From Nitrospirales bacterium (GTDB lineage Bacteria > Nitrospirota > Nitrospiria > Nitrospirales > UBA8639), in assembly GCA_029261295.1 (NCBI GenBank), contig JAJDBP010000035.1, positions 1 through 64,000 on the forward strand: a stretch of 64,000 nucleotides of DNA, in the 5' to 3' direction. The stretch's first letter is position 1. The number at the start of each line of letters is the position of its first letter. Shown one piece after another: positions 37,449-46,686 of this stretch. Under the pieces are notes generated by a model. That model was not told the origin of the DNA. It worked only from the letters and a program-made list of their open reading frames with translations, and ran no database searches. Position numbers and translations under genes: made by a program.

Positions 37449-38831
37449 TTACCTTTTGATATCGTGCCTGGAAATCAGATCATGAAGGGTAGGACGGCTC
37501 ACAGCTAGAATCGTAGCCGCTTTGGTAATATTTCCACCAGTTTTGGCAAGGGTTTGCTCAATAACCCGTTTTTCTACCATATCTCGAGCCTCCTTTAATG
37601 TAGGACCTGCTTGAACATCTTTAGGCTCATCAAGATCCAAATCTCCCGGGGCAATTCGAGGATTATCTGATAACGTCACAGCTCGACGAATTCGATTTTC
37701 TAATTCTCGAACATTCCCAGGCCAATGGTATTGCTCAAGCGATAAAAGAGCTTCGCGAGAGAATCCAACCACCTTTTTTTTTGCCTCATCCGAAAAGCGC
37801 TGCAGGAGGACCTTAGCCAACATGGCAATATCAGCTCCTCGTTCGCGCAATGGAGGAACGGGAATAGTGACGGTATTTAAACGATAGTAGAGATCCTCAC
37901 GAAAACGACCATCTTTCATCGCTATCTGTAAATCTATATTAGTGGCAGCTAAAACTCGTGTATCCACAGGAATTTCAACTCGTCCACCAACCCGTTCGAT
38001 AGATCGCTCCTGCAAAACTCTTAATAATTTGACTTGCAACGCGGGAGATATCTCTCCAATTTCATCTAGAAAAAGTGTGCCTCCTTCAGCCGATTCTATA
38101 CGTCCAGGACGTTGCATATGAGCCCCGGTAAAGGCACCTTTTTCATGGCCAAATAATTCAGATTCCAAAAGAGTTTCTGGAATTGCTCCACAATTTATGG
38201 CGATAAAGGGACCATCTTTTCTATGGCTTTGTTTATGAATGGCCCGCGCAACTAACTCTTTTCCGGTCCCACTATCACCAACTACCAACACCGAGATGTC
38301 CGAACCTGCTACCCGTCGAATCGTATCGAACACCTTGGCCATGACTGGACTGGTGCCGATAATATCAGGATGTCCGCGCTTTTCCTCACGCTCAACTAAT
38401 TTTAGATTTTCTTTCTCAAGCCCGTGTAAGTAGTTCGCTCTCTGAAGTACGGTTTTTAACACCTCTAGATCTACGGGCTTATCCATAAAATCATACGCAC
38501 CTAACTGAACAGCCTTTAAGGCATTTTCCCGATCTTGATTGCCCGTGATCACAACAACTTTTACAAGAGAATTCACACCCATTAATTGCTCTAGAGCACT
38601 TAAACCTTCTGATGCCCCATCCGCATCAGGGGGCAAACCTAAATCCAAAGTAATCAAAGCCATCTTCTCCCGTTGTAAAATTTCAACGGCTTGTTCACGG
38701 TTATCTGCCTCAAAAATGTGATAGTGAGGTTTCAAACCCCATTTCATTTGCTCTCGAATTTCTTGACTATCATCGACGAGGAGAAGGGCCGGAAGTGCTG
38801 GAGAGTTCTGCGTAGATTCTATTTTTGTCAT
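37449..38831 (-). CDS. prsR: PrsR: sigma54-dependent response regulator of the exosortase (PEP-CTERM) system
   Basis: The protein has 460 residues from ATG 38831 (an in-frame TTG precedes it at 38840). The receiver domain has acidic residues Asp20-Asp21 and phosphoacceptor Asp63 in LITLDLGLPPDADG. The AAA+ domain has the Walker A GDSGTGKE and the sigma54 loop GAFTGA, then GGTLFLDEIGE and the Arg-finger region. A Fis-type helix-turn-helix ends the protein (GNITKAATILAVSRPTLHDLI). The tight link to prsK, epsI and the exosortase marks it as PrsR, which activates sigma54 promoters of the export-sorting programme. I found no convincing -24/-12 site in the window. Confidence 0.9.
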   Translation of the reverse strand: MTKIESTQNSPALPALLLVDDSQEIREQMKWGLKPHYHIFEADNREQAVEILQREKMALITLDLGLPPDADGASEGLSALEQLMGVNSLVKVVVITGNQDRENALKAVQLGAYDFMDKPVDLEVLKTVLQRANYLHGLEKENLKLVEREEKRGHPDIIGTSPVMAKVFDTIRRVAGSDISVLVVGDSGTGKELVARAIHKQSHRKDGPFIAINCGAIPETLLESELFGHEKGAFTGAHMQRPGRIESAEGGTLFLDEIGEISPALQVKLLRVLQERSIERVGGRVEIPVDTRVLAATNIDLQIAMKDGRFREDLYYRLNTVTIPVPPLRERGADIAMLAKVLLQRFSDEAKKKVVGFSREALLSLEQYHWPGNVRELENRIRRAVTLSDNPRIAPGDLDLDEPKDVQAGPTLKEARDMVEKRVIEQTLAKTGGNITKAATILAVSRPTLHDLISRHDIKR

Positions 38832-38891
38832 ATTAATCAAAATTTTTCTAAAAAAAGCTCATTCTGGAAAAATTTTCTTGTATCCTATATT

Positions 38892-40982
38892 TTACGTATC
38901 GGTAATTAGGGCAGGAAATGTAAGGGTAACTTTTGTTCCATGCCCTTCTTGGCTTTCAATACGAATTTGCCCATGATTATCTTCCACCATTTGCTTACAT
39001 TGAAATAATCCAACACCCAGGCCTGTCTTCTTAGAACTTTTAAAAGGATGGAATAAACTCTCCAACCGGTCTAGGGGGATTCCAGGTCCGGTATCCACAA
39101 CTTCTATCTTCAAGTCCTGCCCATCAGAAACCGTGACAATATCAATGGAGCCTTTTCCCTCCATAGCCTGACGCGCATTCAAAATTAGATTCAACAATAC
39201 CTGCTTAATTGGTTCAACTTGCACTTGCCCTTTGGGAATATCTGTTCCAGGGTGAAACGTTGGACGACATCCCGATCCGTTAAGAGATTCCAGAGTTTCT
39301 TGAATCAATTCATTCATATCAACCGCTTGAATCTGGCTCTCCTTTTCAGCTTCCAGACCCTTTGATTGGCTCGCTAACTTTGCCATGAGATCCATCATTC
39401 GTTGAGAAGTCGTTCGCACCGTCCGCATAGCGGAGGCCTGAAAGTCAGGATCTTGTCCATACAGTTCGGCATTCTGAACAACCATTGATAGACTCGAAGC
39501 CAAGTTTTTTAAATCATGAAGGTAAAACCCTGAAAACCTGTGCACCGCTTCCCATTTAGCCGTCACGCTCCGTTCTTCCACCAATTGAAATTGAATAAGG
39601 AGCATTGTAACATGATGAGCAATTGCACGAAGAAGATCAAAATCATCATGGTCATAACTTCGATCATGGAGTTCCTTGCTTAAAGTGCAAAACCCGAGTA
39701 CATCTTCTTCAGGTGTTACCAGAGGAATACAGATATGGGCCTTGGTTCCCTGAAGAAAATCCCGTAGACCCTCATTTTCACCTCCCTCGTCCCCAATAAC
39801 AAATGGTTCTTTATTGATAAGCATACGTTGAATTAATGGGTGCTTGTCCTGAATTGGTTGAGGGGGATCTTCTGAATTGACCGTTCGAATTTGATGAAAT
39901 TTTCCATCAACCTCAAACTTCTTCCAAATGGTGACTCGCGGAGCTCCAAACGTCCGTCCCAACCATTCAAGATAACGATCCCAAATCTGTTGGCTATCAT
40001 CACAGGCAGAAAAGGCCTTAGTCACCTCTAACCATTTTTGCCGATAATCATATTTTGTGCGAAAAAAATGTCTCGATATAAATTGTTGAAGTTCCGCTCG
40101 AGCTTGGCGAGATACAATCACTATTACTAGCCCAATTCCGGCAACAAAGATAACCAGAGCACCAAGGGCTTCTCCTATTTGCCACCCTGTTTCTTTTATG
40201 ACTTCTGCCACTATTCCAACCAGAATCATATAGCCTCCGACAAATAAGAACGTCAGGGAGGTATATAAGGCCTGATGACTGACTTGTACTTTTTGACTCA
40301 AATCATGGAGACGCCAACGCACCAAACCAAAAGCAATCAGGGCAAGGGAAATACAGGCTGCAATCCCCCCAACCCACCTATTTGTTTGAGACCAAACAGG
40401 CAATAGGAGCAACTGGCTAGCTTGCGCAATGGAAATACCCGCCAAACCACCCAACCCAATCAACACGAATTTCATTTGAAATCGAAGGGGGTCCCGAGTA
40501 GCACGAAGAATCTGTTCCAATTGAGATAATCCAACCACTAAGCTCAAAAGAATAAAACTCCACATAACCAACCCAACAGATCGAGAAAATACCACTTCTC
40601 CCTTATTAGTTTGCTGCATGAGGGATTCAGGCCAGACAAAGAGGCACAGACTCAATATAGCTGCACCCATTCCAATCCATAGGATATTTTTGTGGGTTCT
40701 CTGAATCGAAGTTGGCGAGAAATGCCGAAGAAACGTTGCGTTCACAAAACAAAGCCCGACGGGGAAAGCCATCTCACCAAAGAAAATTAATTGTTTGCCG
40801 AAAAATGAATTCCCAGAAGAGAGTGCACTCCAAGCAGTAAGACCATGGATCAAGGCTAATATGCCCATGACCAAGGCCAAGGGACCGAAAATAGGGTTAC
40901 GGCCTCTCTTACTAAAAAGGATAGCTCCAAGAAGTAGAGCCGCTCCAGCGCTCATAATACAAGGAATCACCCACATGCTCAT
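38892..40982 (-). CDS. prsK: PrsK: membrane histidine kinase of the exosortase (PEP-CTERM) system
   Basis: The protein has 696 residues. Around nine to ten hydrophobic segments fill the first 300 residues. A GAF domain follows (about 330-470; FGAPRVTIWKKFEV to LLIQFQLVEE). The phosphoacceptor His489 lies in FYLHDLKNLASSLS, followed by a HATPase domain with LLNLILNARQAMEG, VDTGPGIP, and TGLGVGLFQCKQMVEDN. This arrangement is PrsK, the partner of PrsR. It lies between epsI and prsR on one strand; 31 bases separate it from epsI. Confidence 0.92.
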   Translation of the reverse strand: MSMWVIPCIMSAGAALLLGAILFSKRGRNPIFGPLALVMGILALIHGLTAWSALSSGNSFFGKQLIFFGEMAFPVGLCFVNATFLRHFSPTSIQRTHKNILWIGMGAAILSLCLFVWPESLMQQTNKGEVVFSRSVGLVMWSFILLSLVVGLSQLEQILRATRDPLRFQMKFVLIGLGGLAGISIAQASQLLLLPVWSQTNRWVGGIAACISLALIAFGLVRWRLHDLSQKVQVSHQALYTSLTFLFVGGYMILVGIVAEVIKETGWQIGEALGALVIFVAGIGLVIVIVSRQARAELQQFISRHFFRTKYDYRQKWLEVTKAFSACDDSQQIWDRYLEWLGRTFGAPRVTIWKKFEVDGKFHQIRTVNSEDPPQPIQDKHPLIQRMLINKEPFVIGDEGGENEGLRDFLQGTKAHICIPLVTPEEDVLGFCTLSKELHDRSYDHDDFDLLRAIAHHVTMLLIQFQLVEERSVTAKWEAVHRFSGFYLHDLKNLASSLSMVVQNAELYGQDPDFQASAMRTVRTTSQRMMDLMAKLASQSKGLEAEKESQIQAVDMNELIQETLESLNGSGCRPTFHPGTDIPKGQVQVEPIKQVLLNLILNARQAMEGKGSIDIVTVSDGQDLKIEVVDTGPGIPLDRLESLFHPFKSSKKTGLGVGLFQCKQMVEDNHGQIRIESQEGHGTKVTLTFPALITDT

Positions 40983-41013
40983 TCGAACCTTTGGGAATTA
41001 TTTAGGAGGAAGT

Positions 41014-41736
41014 TTAAATCAAGGAATGATCAGGCATGTGTTGAAGCAATGTCGGCCAGAGGTCATGTAAAAATCCCACTCCTTGATGGAAGGCCTCTTC
41101 CACATTTCCGTCGTTGACAGGAATAGATATACGAACAAGAGAGCCATCAGTCCTATTTTTCGTCATGGCGTCCCATACGAGGTATATCTTCGCCCAATAT
41201 TCACTGGCAATGATACGTCCCCGATCATGGTACCAATATAAAATTACCTGTTTTTCAACACCCTTCTGAATCAGCACATTATTCACTGTAATTTTTGCTC
41301 CATCGGGCATAGTCAGGGTACTATAGTCAGATGTCATAAATTGCCAACCCGCTCCAGGCAAACAGTTTTTTGGGGAATGATAGGTAGCCCCAGTCCGTTG
41401 GCTCTGGTAAAAACCCACGTAAAGCCAAACCGGTAGATAAGATTCCATTCGAGCCAATTGTGTCTTGGAGCCCTCTCCCTCAGAAACTGCTTTTTCCTCT
41501 CCGCCTTGTGCAATAACTGGTGCATACACACGCATCATATAATCACTCAGCTTGAGGACATCCAAAACCTCGTCCTCTATACCTAGCTCCCTCCCCTTCC
41601 AGTCTCCTGCAAGATCCAAGGGAAACTGCGAAAAAGCTTTATTGCTAATAAGCAGTTCGTTTGTTGAAAATGATTTGATGAGCCCAAAAGTCACCAAAAT
41701 CAGGAGTAAAGCAACTCCAAAAGGCCATTTTTTCAT
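41014..41736 (-). CDS. epsI: Exosortase-associated EpsI family protein
   Basis: The protein has 240 residues with an N-terminal membrane anchor (WPFGVALLLILVTFGLI). The core LDLAGDWKGRELGIEDEVLDVLKLSDYMMR, VGFYQSQRTGATYHSPKNCLPGAGW, and VILYWYHDRGRI is typical of the EpsI/DUF3485 family that accompanies exosortases in exopolysaccharide loci. In some bacteria the two are fused; here they are separate, 42 bases apart. Its precise role is unknown, but it is required for EPS in Methylobacillus (established for that organism). Confidence 0.9.
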   Translation of the reverse strand: MKKWPFGVALLLILVTFGLIKSFSTNELLISNKAFSQFPLDLAGDWKGRELGIEDEVLDVLKLSDYMMRVYAPVIAQGGEEKAVSEGEGSKTQLARMESYLPVWLYVGFYQSQRTGATYHSPKNCLPGAGWQFMTSDYSTLTMPDGAKITVNNVLIQKGVEKQVILYWYHDRGRIIASEYWAKIYLVWDAMTKNRTDGSLVRISIPVNDGNVEEAFHQGVGFLHDLWPTLLQHMPDHSLI

Positions 41737-41778
41737 GAAAGTATTACCAATTTAACCATCGTGTTATAAAAATAATCT

Positions 41779-42648
41779 TTAAGATGCTGGAGAAGGCCGC
41801 CCAATTTTCCCCAACACTATCCCACAGACAAATAGCAAAATAAACGCCACAACAAAGACGAGCCATCCTTCAAAAGTGTGGTAAAAACCCTCCGCTGCTT
41901 CGTCCCCAAAATAATGAGCTAAAATACCAGTCCCACTCACACGAGCTGCATTCGCAATAATGGCAATGGGAATTGAAAGGCCGACCAACATCCAACGCTT
42001 CCAAAGGACATTTTGCGAAAAATATCCATACACTGTTCCTAGAGCCAATAAGGACAGTAAGGACCGAAGACCACTACAAGCCTCAGCAACCTCTAAAGTT
42101 GTTGAAGCAAGCATAATAAGATTGCCCTCTCGAAGAACCGGAATACCCAAGGAAAACAAACAAAATGTGGCTGTTTGTGCCGCAAATAATTGCAAGGGAA
42201 ACGCAATAGTATTCACGATAATCGCAGGTAATGGGATCATAAAAATCAAAAACGCAATCGGAAGACTCAACAGCCATAAGTATTTCCATCCTAGAATCAA
42301 CAAAACGAGGCCAGATATCACAACAATTAATGACATCCGTTGCACATAAAGCTCTGCACCAATTAGACCAACCACAAGGGAAAATAATCCAAGTGATAGA
42401 AGCCCAATCCCCCAAATACTTGGAATTGGCAACTCCTCACTTAAGTCATTCCAGCGTTCCCAAATAAAAAATACGGAAAGAAATGGCACCAAAAAACCGT
42501 GAGAATAATCTGGGTTATTATTCCAATCGCTACCTAAACCCCATAAAACCTCTTGATAGAGGAATATGACTAAACCCGCTAGCAAAACGGTTCCCCCGAT
42601 TACCCAGGTCTCATTCAGAGGGTTTTTTGGAATAATTTTATTGTCCAT
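41779..42648 (-). CDS. xrtA: Exosortase (transpeptidase-type sorting enzyme)
   Basis: Exosortases are polytopic inner-membrane cysteine enzymes that cleave C-terminal PEP-CTERM signals and help to move proteins or link them to the surface. The 289-residue protein has about eight membrane segments and the catalytic triad Cys191 (EVAEACSGLRSLL), Arg236 (NAARVSGTG) and His257 (GFYHTFEGW). DYSHGFLVPFLSVFFIWERW is the usual N-terminal signature. The start ATG 42648 has a weak ribosome site. The XrtA subtype is inferred from PrsK/PrsR and EpsI; no PEP-CTERM substrate was found in the window. Confidence 0.93.
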   Translation of the reverse strand: MDNKIIPKNPLNETWVIGGTVLLAGLVIFLYQEVLWGLGSDWNNNPDYSHGFLVPFLSVFFIWERWNDLSEELPIPSIWGIGLLSLGLFSLVVGLIGAELYVQRMSLIVVISGLVLLILGWKYLWLLSLPIAFLIFMIPLPAIIVNTIAFPLQLFAAQTATFCLFSLGIPVLREGNLIMLASTTLEVAEACSGLRSLLSLLALGTVYGYFSQNVLWKRWMLVGLSIPIAIIANAARVSGTGILAHYFGDEAAEGFYHTFEGWLVFVVAFILLFVCGIVLGKIGRPSPAS

Positions 42649-42977
42649 AGCAAAAAATACCTGAAATCAAGAAAAATAGGAAATTTTTAAACTTTTAAGT
42701 TATCCACAGAAATTAACTAGAGAACATAGCTTTCTCTCAATTTTTTTTCGGATAATGTTATTCTAAACTAAAGGAAAAGACTCTTTCACTAATTGAGTAA
42801 TCAAAGTTTCCTTAATAAAAATAAAGAAACTAGGAAGGCCCCCTGCTCCCCTAACCCTTCTAACGCTATTTACCTCTGCTCTAAGAAAAACTAAGGAAAG
42901 ACTTTGGGGAAAATATTCTAAATTCCGGTGAACCAGAAGCCTGAATCCCTTGCTAATGGCACTAGAAAAATAAAGAT
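42649..42977. other. AT-rich intergenic region upstream of the exosortase
   Basis: This 329-base gap between the exosortase start and the response regulator stop probably holds the exosortase-operon promoter. I see no clear sigma70 or sigma54 elements, riboswitch or terminator. The frame on the minus strand over part of it lacks a ribosome site and any protein-like character. Confidence 0.4.
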
Positions 42978-44360
42978 TCAATAACGCGGAGAGTTGTCAG
43001 TGGACCGATCAGAAGGATGAAGCCCATACTTTTTCAATAACTTGTAAAAATCAGCCCTGTATCGACCCGCAATCTGCGAGGCACGAGAGATGTTTCCCTG
43101 TGTCGTACGTAGCAAACCTTGAAGATAATCTCGTTCAAAAGCTTCTTTAGCTTCTGTTAAAGGCTGCAAACTCCCTGGCTGGCCTTTCTCTTGAGTGGAA
43201 AGCGGAATAAATTCGGAGGTGATGGTCTCTTGTGGAGACATCACGACCGACCGTTCAATCATATTTTCCAACTCTCTGACATTCCCTGGCCAGCCATAGG
43301 TCAGAAGACTTTGCATAGCTTCTGGCGCAAAACCTTTTACAACTTTTTTATGGTGTTCAGCATGTCTTTTTAAGAAAAACTGGGCCAATGAAGGAATGTC
43401 CTCTCGCCTTTCGCGTAAAGGGGGAAGATGGAGGGGAACAACATGGATTCGATAATACAGATCTTCGCGAAATCGACCTTCACGCACAGCTTGCTCTAAA
43501 TCTTTATTTGTTGCTGCCAGTATCCTTACATCAATTTTAATGGGAACCTGACCTCCTACGGGAAGGATTTCTCGATTTTGAATAGCTCGCAGTAACTTCC
43601 CTTGTAGAGATAGGGGCATTTCCCCAATCTCATCTAAAAAAAGAGTCCCTTTATCGGCACTATGAATAAGTCCACGCTTATTTTGATGTGCACCAGTAAA
43701 GGATCCTTTGAGGTGTCCGAATAATTCGCTTTCGAACAGGGTCTCGGGTATCGCTGCACAATTCACAGCCATAAACGGTTTGGATACCCTTGGGCTATTA
43801 CAGTGAATAACCCGAGCGATGACTTCTTTTCCTGTCCCCGTTTCTCCAGAAATGCAAACAGTAGTATCAGTTTTTGCCACACGAGCGACCTGTTGAAGAA
43901 CGGCATGCATCTGAGGACTTCGAGCAACCACATTGTCTAGCCCGTACAATTCATTCACTAACAATTGCAACCGATGTATTTCCTGACTCATCCGCTTGGT
44001 CGTTAAAGCCTTATCTATACTCTCCTGTAATTCTTTATCATCAAAGGGCTTGGTTAAATAGCCATAGGCCCCCTTTTTCATTGCTTGGACAGCATTAGGA
44101 ATACACCCATGGGCAGTCAAAATCAGTACAGGAAGATTACTGTGGCTCTGATGTAATTCCTCCATAAGATCGAGACCGTCCACATCTGGCAACCGGAGGT
44201 CAAGAATCGCGAAATCATAAGAATCTTCCTGAGCAAGATTTCGTGCATCTTCACCTGATCCACAAGCCGTGACCGTAAACCCCATGGAGCGCAAACGCAT
44301 TTTCAACAAGGTTAATAAACTTGGATCATCATCGACTACCAAAATTCGCTCGTCAGGCAT
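42978..44360 (-). CDS. GlrR/QseF-like sigma54-dependent response regulator
   Basis: The protein has 460 residues with AAAGGAG before ATG 44360. The receiver domain has Asp10-Asp12 and phosphoacceptor Asp54 in FAILDLRLPDVDGL. The AAA+ domain has GETGTGKE, GSFTGA (a variant of GAFTGA with Ser in second place), and GTLFLDEIGE. The C-terminal helix-turn-helix ends GNISRASQIAGRYRADFYKLLKKYGL, very like GlrR. The upstream lipoprotein and kinase complete a QseE-QseG-QseF-like trio. GlrR controls glmY in enterobacteria; the targets here are unknown. The GSFTGA loop may affect sigma54 contact. Confidence 0.88.
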   Translation of the reverse strand: MPDERILVVDDDPSLLTLLKMRLRSMGFTVTACGSGEDARNLAQEDSYDFAILDLRLPDVDGLDLMEELHQSHSNLPVLILTAHGCIPNAVQAMKKGAYGYLTKPFDDKELQESIDKALTTKRMSQEIHRLQLLVNELYGLDNVVARSPQMHAVLQQVARVAKTDTTVCISGETGTGKEVIARVIHCNSPRVSKPFMAVNCAAIPETLFESELFGHLKGSFTGAHQNKRGLIHSADKGTLFLDEIGEMPLSLQGKLLRAIQNREILPVGGQVPIKIDVRILAATNKDLEQAVREGRFREDLYYRIHVVPLHLPPLRERREDIPSLAQFFLKRHAEHHKKVVKGFAPEAMQSLLTYGWPGNVRELENMIERSVVMSPQETITSEFIPLSTQEKGQPGSLQPLTEAKEAFERDYLQGLLRTTQGNISRASQIAGRYRADFYKLLKKYGLHPSDRSTDNSPRY

Positions 44361-44371
44361 AGGGAACTCCT

Positions 44372-45190
44372 TTAGGGTTGGCTTGGTTGAGGAATGGCCT
44401 CTTTACTCTCTACCGGCTGTTCAACCTCTGTACTGGGGGTCATTTTTTCGGAAGGACGGGTTGGAGGAACTTTATCTCGAATTTCTTGATCAATTCGACG
44501 TAAGGCTTCTAATTGATTTGTCAATTCTTCCACCTTTTTCTCACTTGCTTTGAGAGCCTGTCGTACCTCTTGATCCATTGCTTGCTCTTTTTTAGCCAAC
44601 TCAAGTTGTTTCGCTAAATTTGCCAAAGCCTGATTTGATTTTTTTACGACTCCATCACGAGCAGCTAACTGCTTTCTAAGCCCATCGACTGAAGAGTTTT
44701 CCAATTTCTGGCTCAATTCATGTATGGATAATTCTTTACCAACCACTTCACGGGCCAATTTTTTGATCAATTCCGCCGAGGATAGACCGGCATTATTTGG
44801 TGTATTCAATACATCTAAAAACCATAACCAAAATCGACTTTCTCCTGCTAGCAAACTATTTGGTCTCGATGCTACAACTTTTCGAAAATGCAAAGCCGCC
44901 AATTCCCTGTTCTCATATAAAGCTGACAGTGCTCTCAGAAAATGGGCCGCTCGACACGCACTATCATCTTTGCATAGCCCCAATTGCTTTTCCTGATCTT
45001 CTGCAATAACTTTGAAAAATGGGGCATCTTCCGGCTCAACATCGAAAACAGAGCCAAGGTTACCTGAATAATCACTCGCGAGAGTGACTGGATTATGGTC
45101 ATTCCATTGTGGCCCTGTACAGGAAAAGAATCCACAGAACAAAAGCACGATAAGAATTTTAAGTAAAAAGTCATGGAATAATATGGTCAT
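44372..45190 (-). CDS. QseG/YfhG-like lipoprotein
   Basis: The protein has 272 residues. The signal peptide ends in LLFCGFFSC with Cys24, a slightly unusual lipobox. Residues 60-130 include ACRAAHFLRALSALYENRELAALHFRKVV, which resembles a TPR-like helical hairpin. Then comes a long coiled coil (about 170-240; QLAARDGVVKKSNQALANLA, ASEKKVEELTNQLEALRRID) and a Pro/Glu-rich tail. QseG interacts with the QseE kinase in enterobacteria. The gene sits between kinase and regulator with 11-base gaps on each side. Confidence 0.78.
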   Translation of the reverse strand: MTILFHDFLLKILIVLLFCGFFSCTGPQWNDHNPVTLASDYSGNLGSVFDVEPEDAPFFKVIAEDQEKQLGLCKDDSACRAAHFLRALSALYENRELAALHFRKVVASRPNSLLAGESRFWLWFLDVLNTPNNAGLSSAELIKKLAREVVGKELSIHELSQKLENSSVDGLRKQLAARDGVVKKSNQALANLAKQLELAKKEQAMDQEVRQALKASEKKVEELTNQLEALRRIDQEIRDKVPPTRPSEKMTPSTEVEQPVESKEAIPQPSQP

Positions 45191-45201
45191 ATTAGTTCAA
45201 G

Positions 45202-46686
45202 TCAATGAAGAATTATCTCTTTTTCCTGTGGGGCCAGAATAAAATGTAGGGCTGTCCCTTTTCCCAACGTGCTTTCGGCCCAAATTTTCCCACCATGATC
45301 CTCAATGACCCGCTTAGCGAGGGCTAAACCAATGCCACTTCCCACATAAGCACGGCCTTCTTGAGTCTTTCCCTGATAAAATCGTTCAAAGACATGAGGC
45401 AAGTCTTCCTTAAGAATACCCGGGCCAGTATCCTCAACAATAAAATGAATTCCCTTATCATTAGAATCAGGTCTGGATCGTATTGAAATGGTTGAGCCCT
45501 TAGGGCTAAATTTAATGGCATTCGAGAGGAAATTTTCGAAAACTTGCTCCATCCGTTGACCGTCAACCTCCTGAATTTTTACCTTTTCTTGAACCAAATC
45601 TATATCCATATGAATATTTTTTCTATCAGCGAGAAACTTTACTTTTTCAGTAGATCGCACAGCCAAACGGTTTAAGTCAGTGGGGCTTAAATTATATGCC
45701 ACCATATCAGCTTCCATACGTGAAAGATCTAAAAGATTGCCAATCAAATGATTCAGCCGTTGACTGCTATCAGAAATAATGAAGAGTGTTTCTCGTTGAT
45801 CTTTAGTCAATTCTCCTGGAATTCCATCGAGCAGTAATTGAGAACCTTCTCTAATTGAGGTAAGCGGAGTACGTAATTCATGTGAAATATTAGCTAAAAA
45901 TTCAGACTTCATTTCATCAAGCTTTTTAAGTTTTTCTCCCATCCAATTTACCTGATCCACCAGGTCTCGTAACTCCTGTGGAACCGCATGAGAAATGGTT
46001 CCTCCGAATTGTCCCTGCCCAATTCGGCGAATTTGCGCTTTTACCCTACGCAATGGACGAAGAATACTATAGCTAGCAATTCCGGCCAAGCCAAGGCCCA
46101 GGACTAGAGCCATCATGAGTAATTGTTGGGTAATTTCTTGAGCCTGAACCGACCGGAGATGAGAATCTCGCAAAATCGCCCCGACACTGGCTTCTTGGGA
46201 CGTAATATAAGCATTAATAGCCTTTGTCATTGCATCAATAAGGATATCTCTGGTGCGTTCGTAGTTGGCAATGGCAGAGGGAGATCGATCAGCTTGCTCC
46301 ACCCCCACATTTAGGAATAAAGTATGGAATTCTTCATGATGAGCTTTAACTTTCTGAAGGGCTTCGTGGCTAGCTCTTCCTTGCTCTTGGTCTCCAAGAG
46401 CTTTTAGGGTTTTTCGAAAATTTTCGGCTTCCTGCAAAAAATCTTTTAAAAGGGTGGTATCCCTTAAAACTAAATATTGTTTATCACTTTTTAATTGAGC
46501 GTACAAACTGGTGATTAACTGCTTAGCGGTTTCCACAGCTGGAAAATGATGTGTGGCCAGCTCTGCCCCCAAATCAGTTAATGCCCGAAATTGATTCAAG
46601 ATGTAGAGGTTGACTCCTATGACTAGGGCCAGAATCGTTACATACCCAAGGGCCAACCGCCAAAATATTGAAAGTCGAGAAAGCAT
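45202..46686 (-). CDS. GlrK/QseE-like sensor histidine kinase
   Basis: The protein has 494 residues. One N-terminal membrane helix (about 10-30) and a second near residue 190-212 flank a helical periplasmic domain with ITSLYAQLKSDKQYLVLRD and EEFHTLFLNVGVEQAD. A HAMP domain follows (LRRVKAQIRRIGQGQFG), then the phosphoacceptor His269 in FLANISHELRTPLTSI, and a HATPase with NFLSNAIKFSPKG, VEDTGPGI, and GSGIGLALAKRVIEDHGG. The periplasmic and catalytic parts resemble QseE/GlrK, a kinase for GlrR-type regulators. It is first in the three-gene run. Confidence 0.88.
   Translation of the reverse strand: MLSRLSIFWRLALGYVTILALVIGVNLYILNQFRALTDLGAELATHHFPAVETAKQLITSLYAQLKSDKQYLVLRDTTLLKDFLQEAENFRKTLKALGDQEQGRASHEALQKVKAHHEEFHTLFLNVGVEQADRSPSAIANYERTRDILIDAMTKAINAYITSQEASVGAILRDSHLRSVQAQEITQQLLMMALVLGLGLAGIASYSILRPLRRVKAQIRRIGQGQFGGTISHAVPQELRDLVDQVNWMGEKLKKLDEMKSEFLANISHELRTPLTSIREGSQLLLDGIPGELTKDQRETLFIISDSSQRLNHLIGNLLDLSRMEADMVAYNLSPTDLNRLAVRSTEKVKFLADRKNIHMDIDLVQEKVKIQEVDGQRMEQVFENFLSNAIKFSPKGSTISIRSRPDSNDKGIHFIVEDTGPGILKEDLPHVFERFYQGKTQEGRAYVGSGIGLALAKRVIEDHGGKIWAESTLGKGTALHFILAPQEKEIILH

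Noticed and set aside
42763-42981. 72-codon minus-strand frame upstream of the exosortase
   Set aside because: It overlaps the end of the response regulator gene by a few bases and has neither ribosome site nor protein-like composition.
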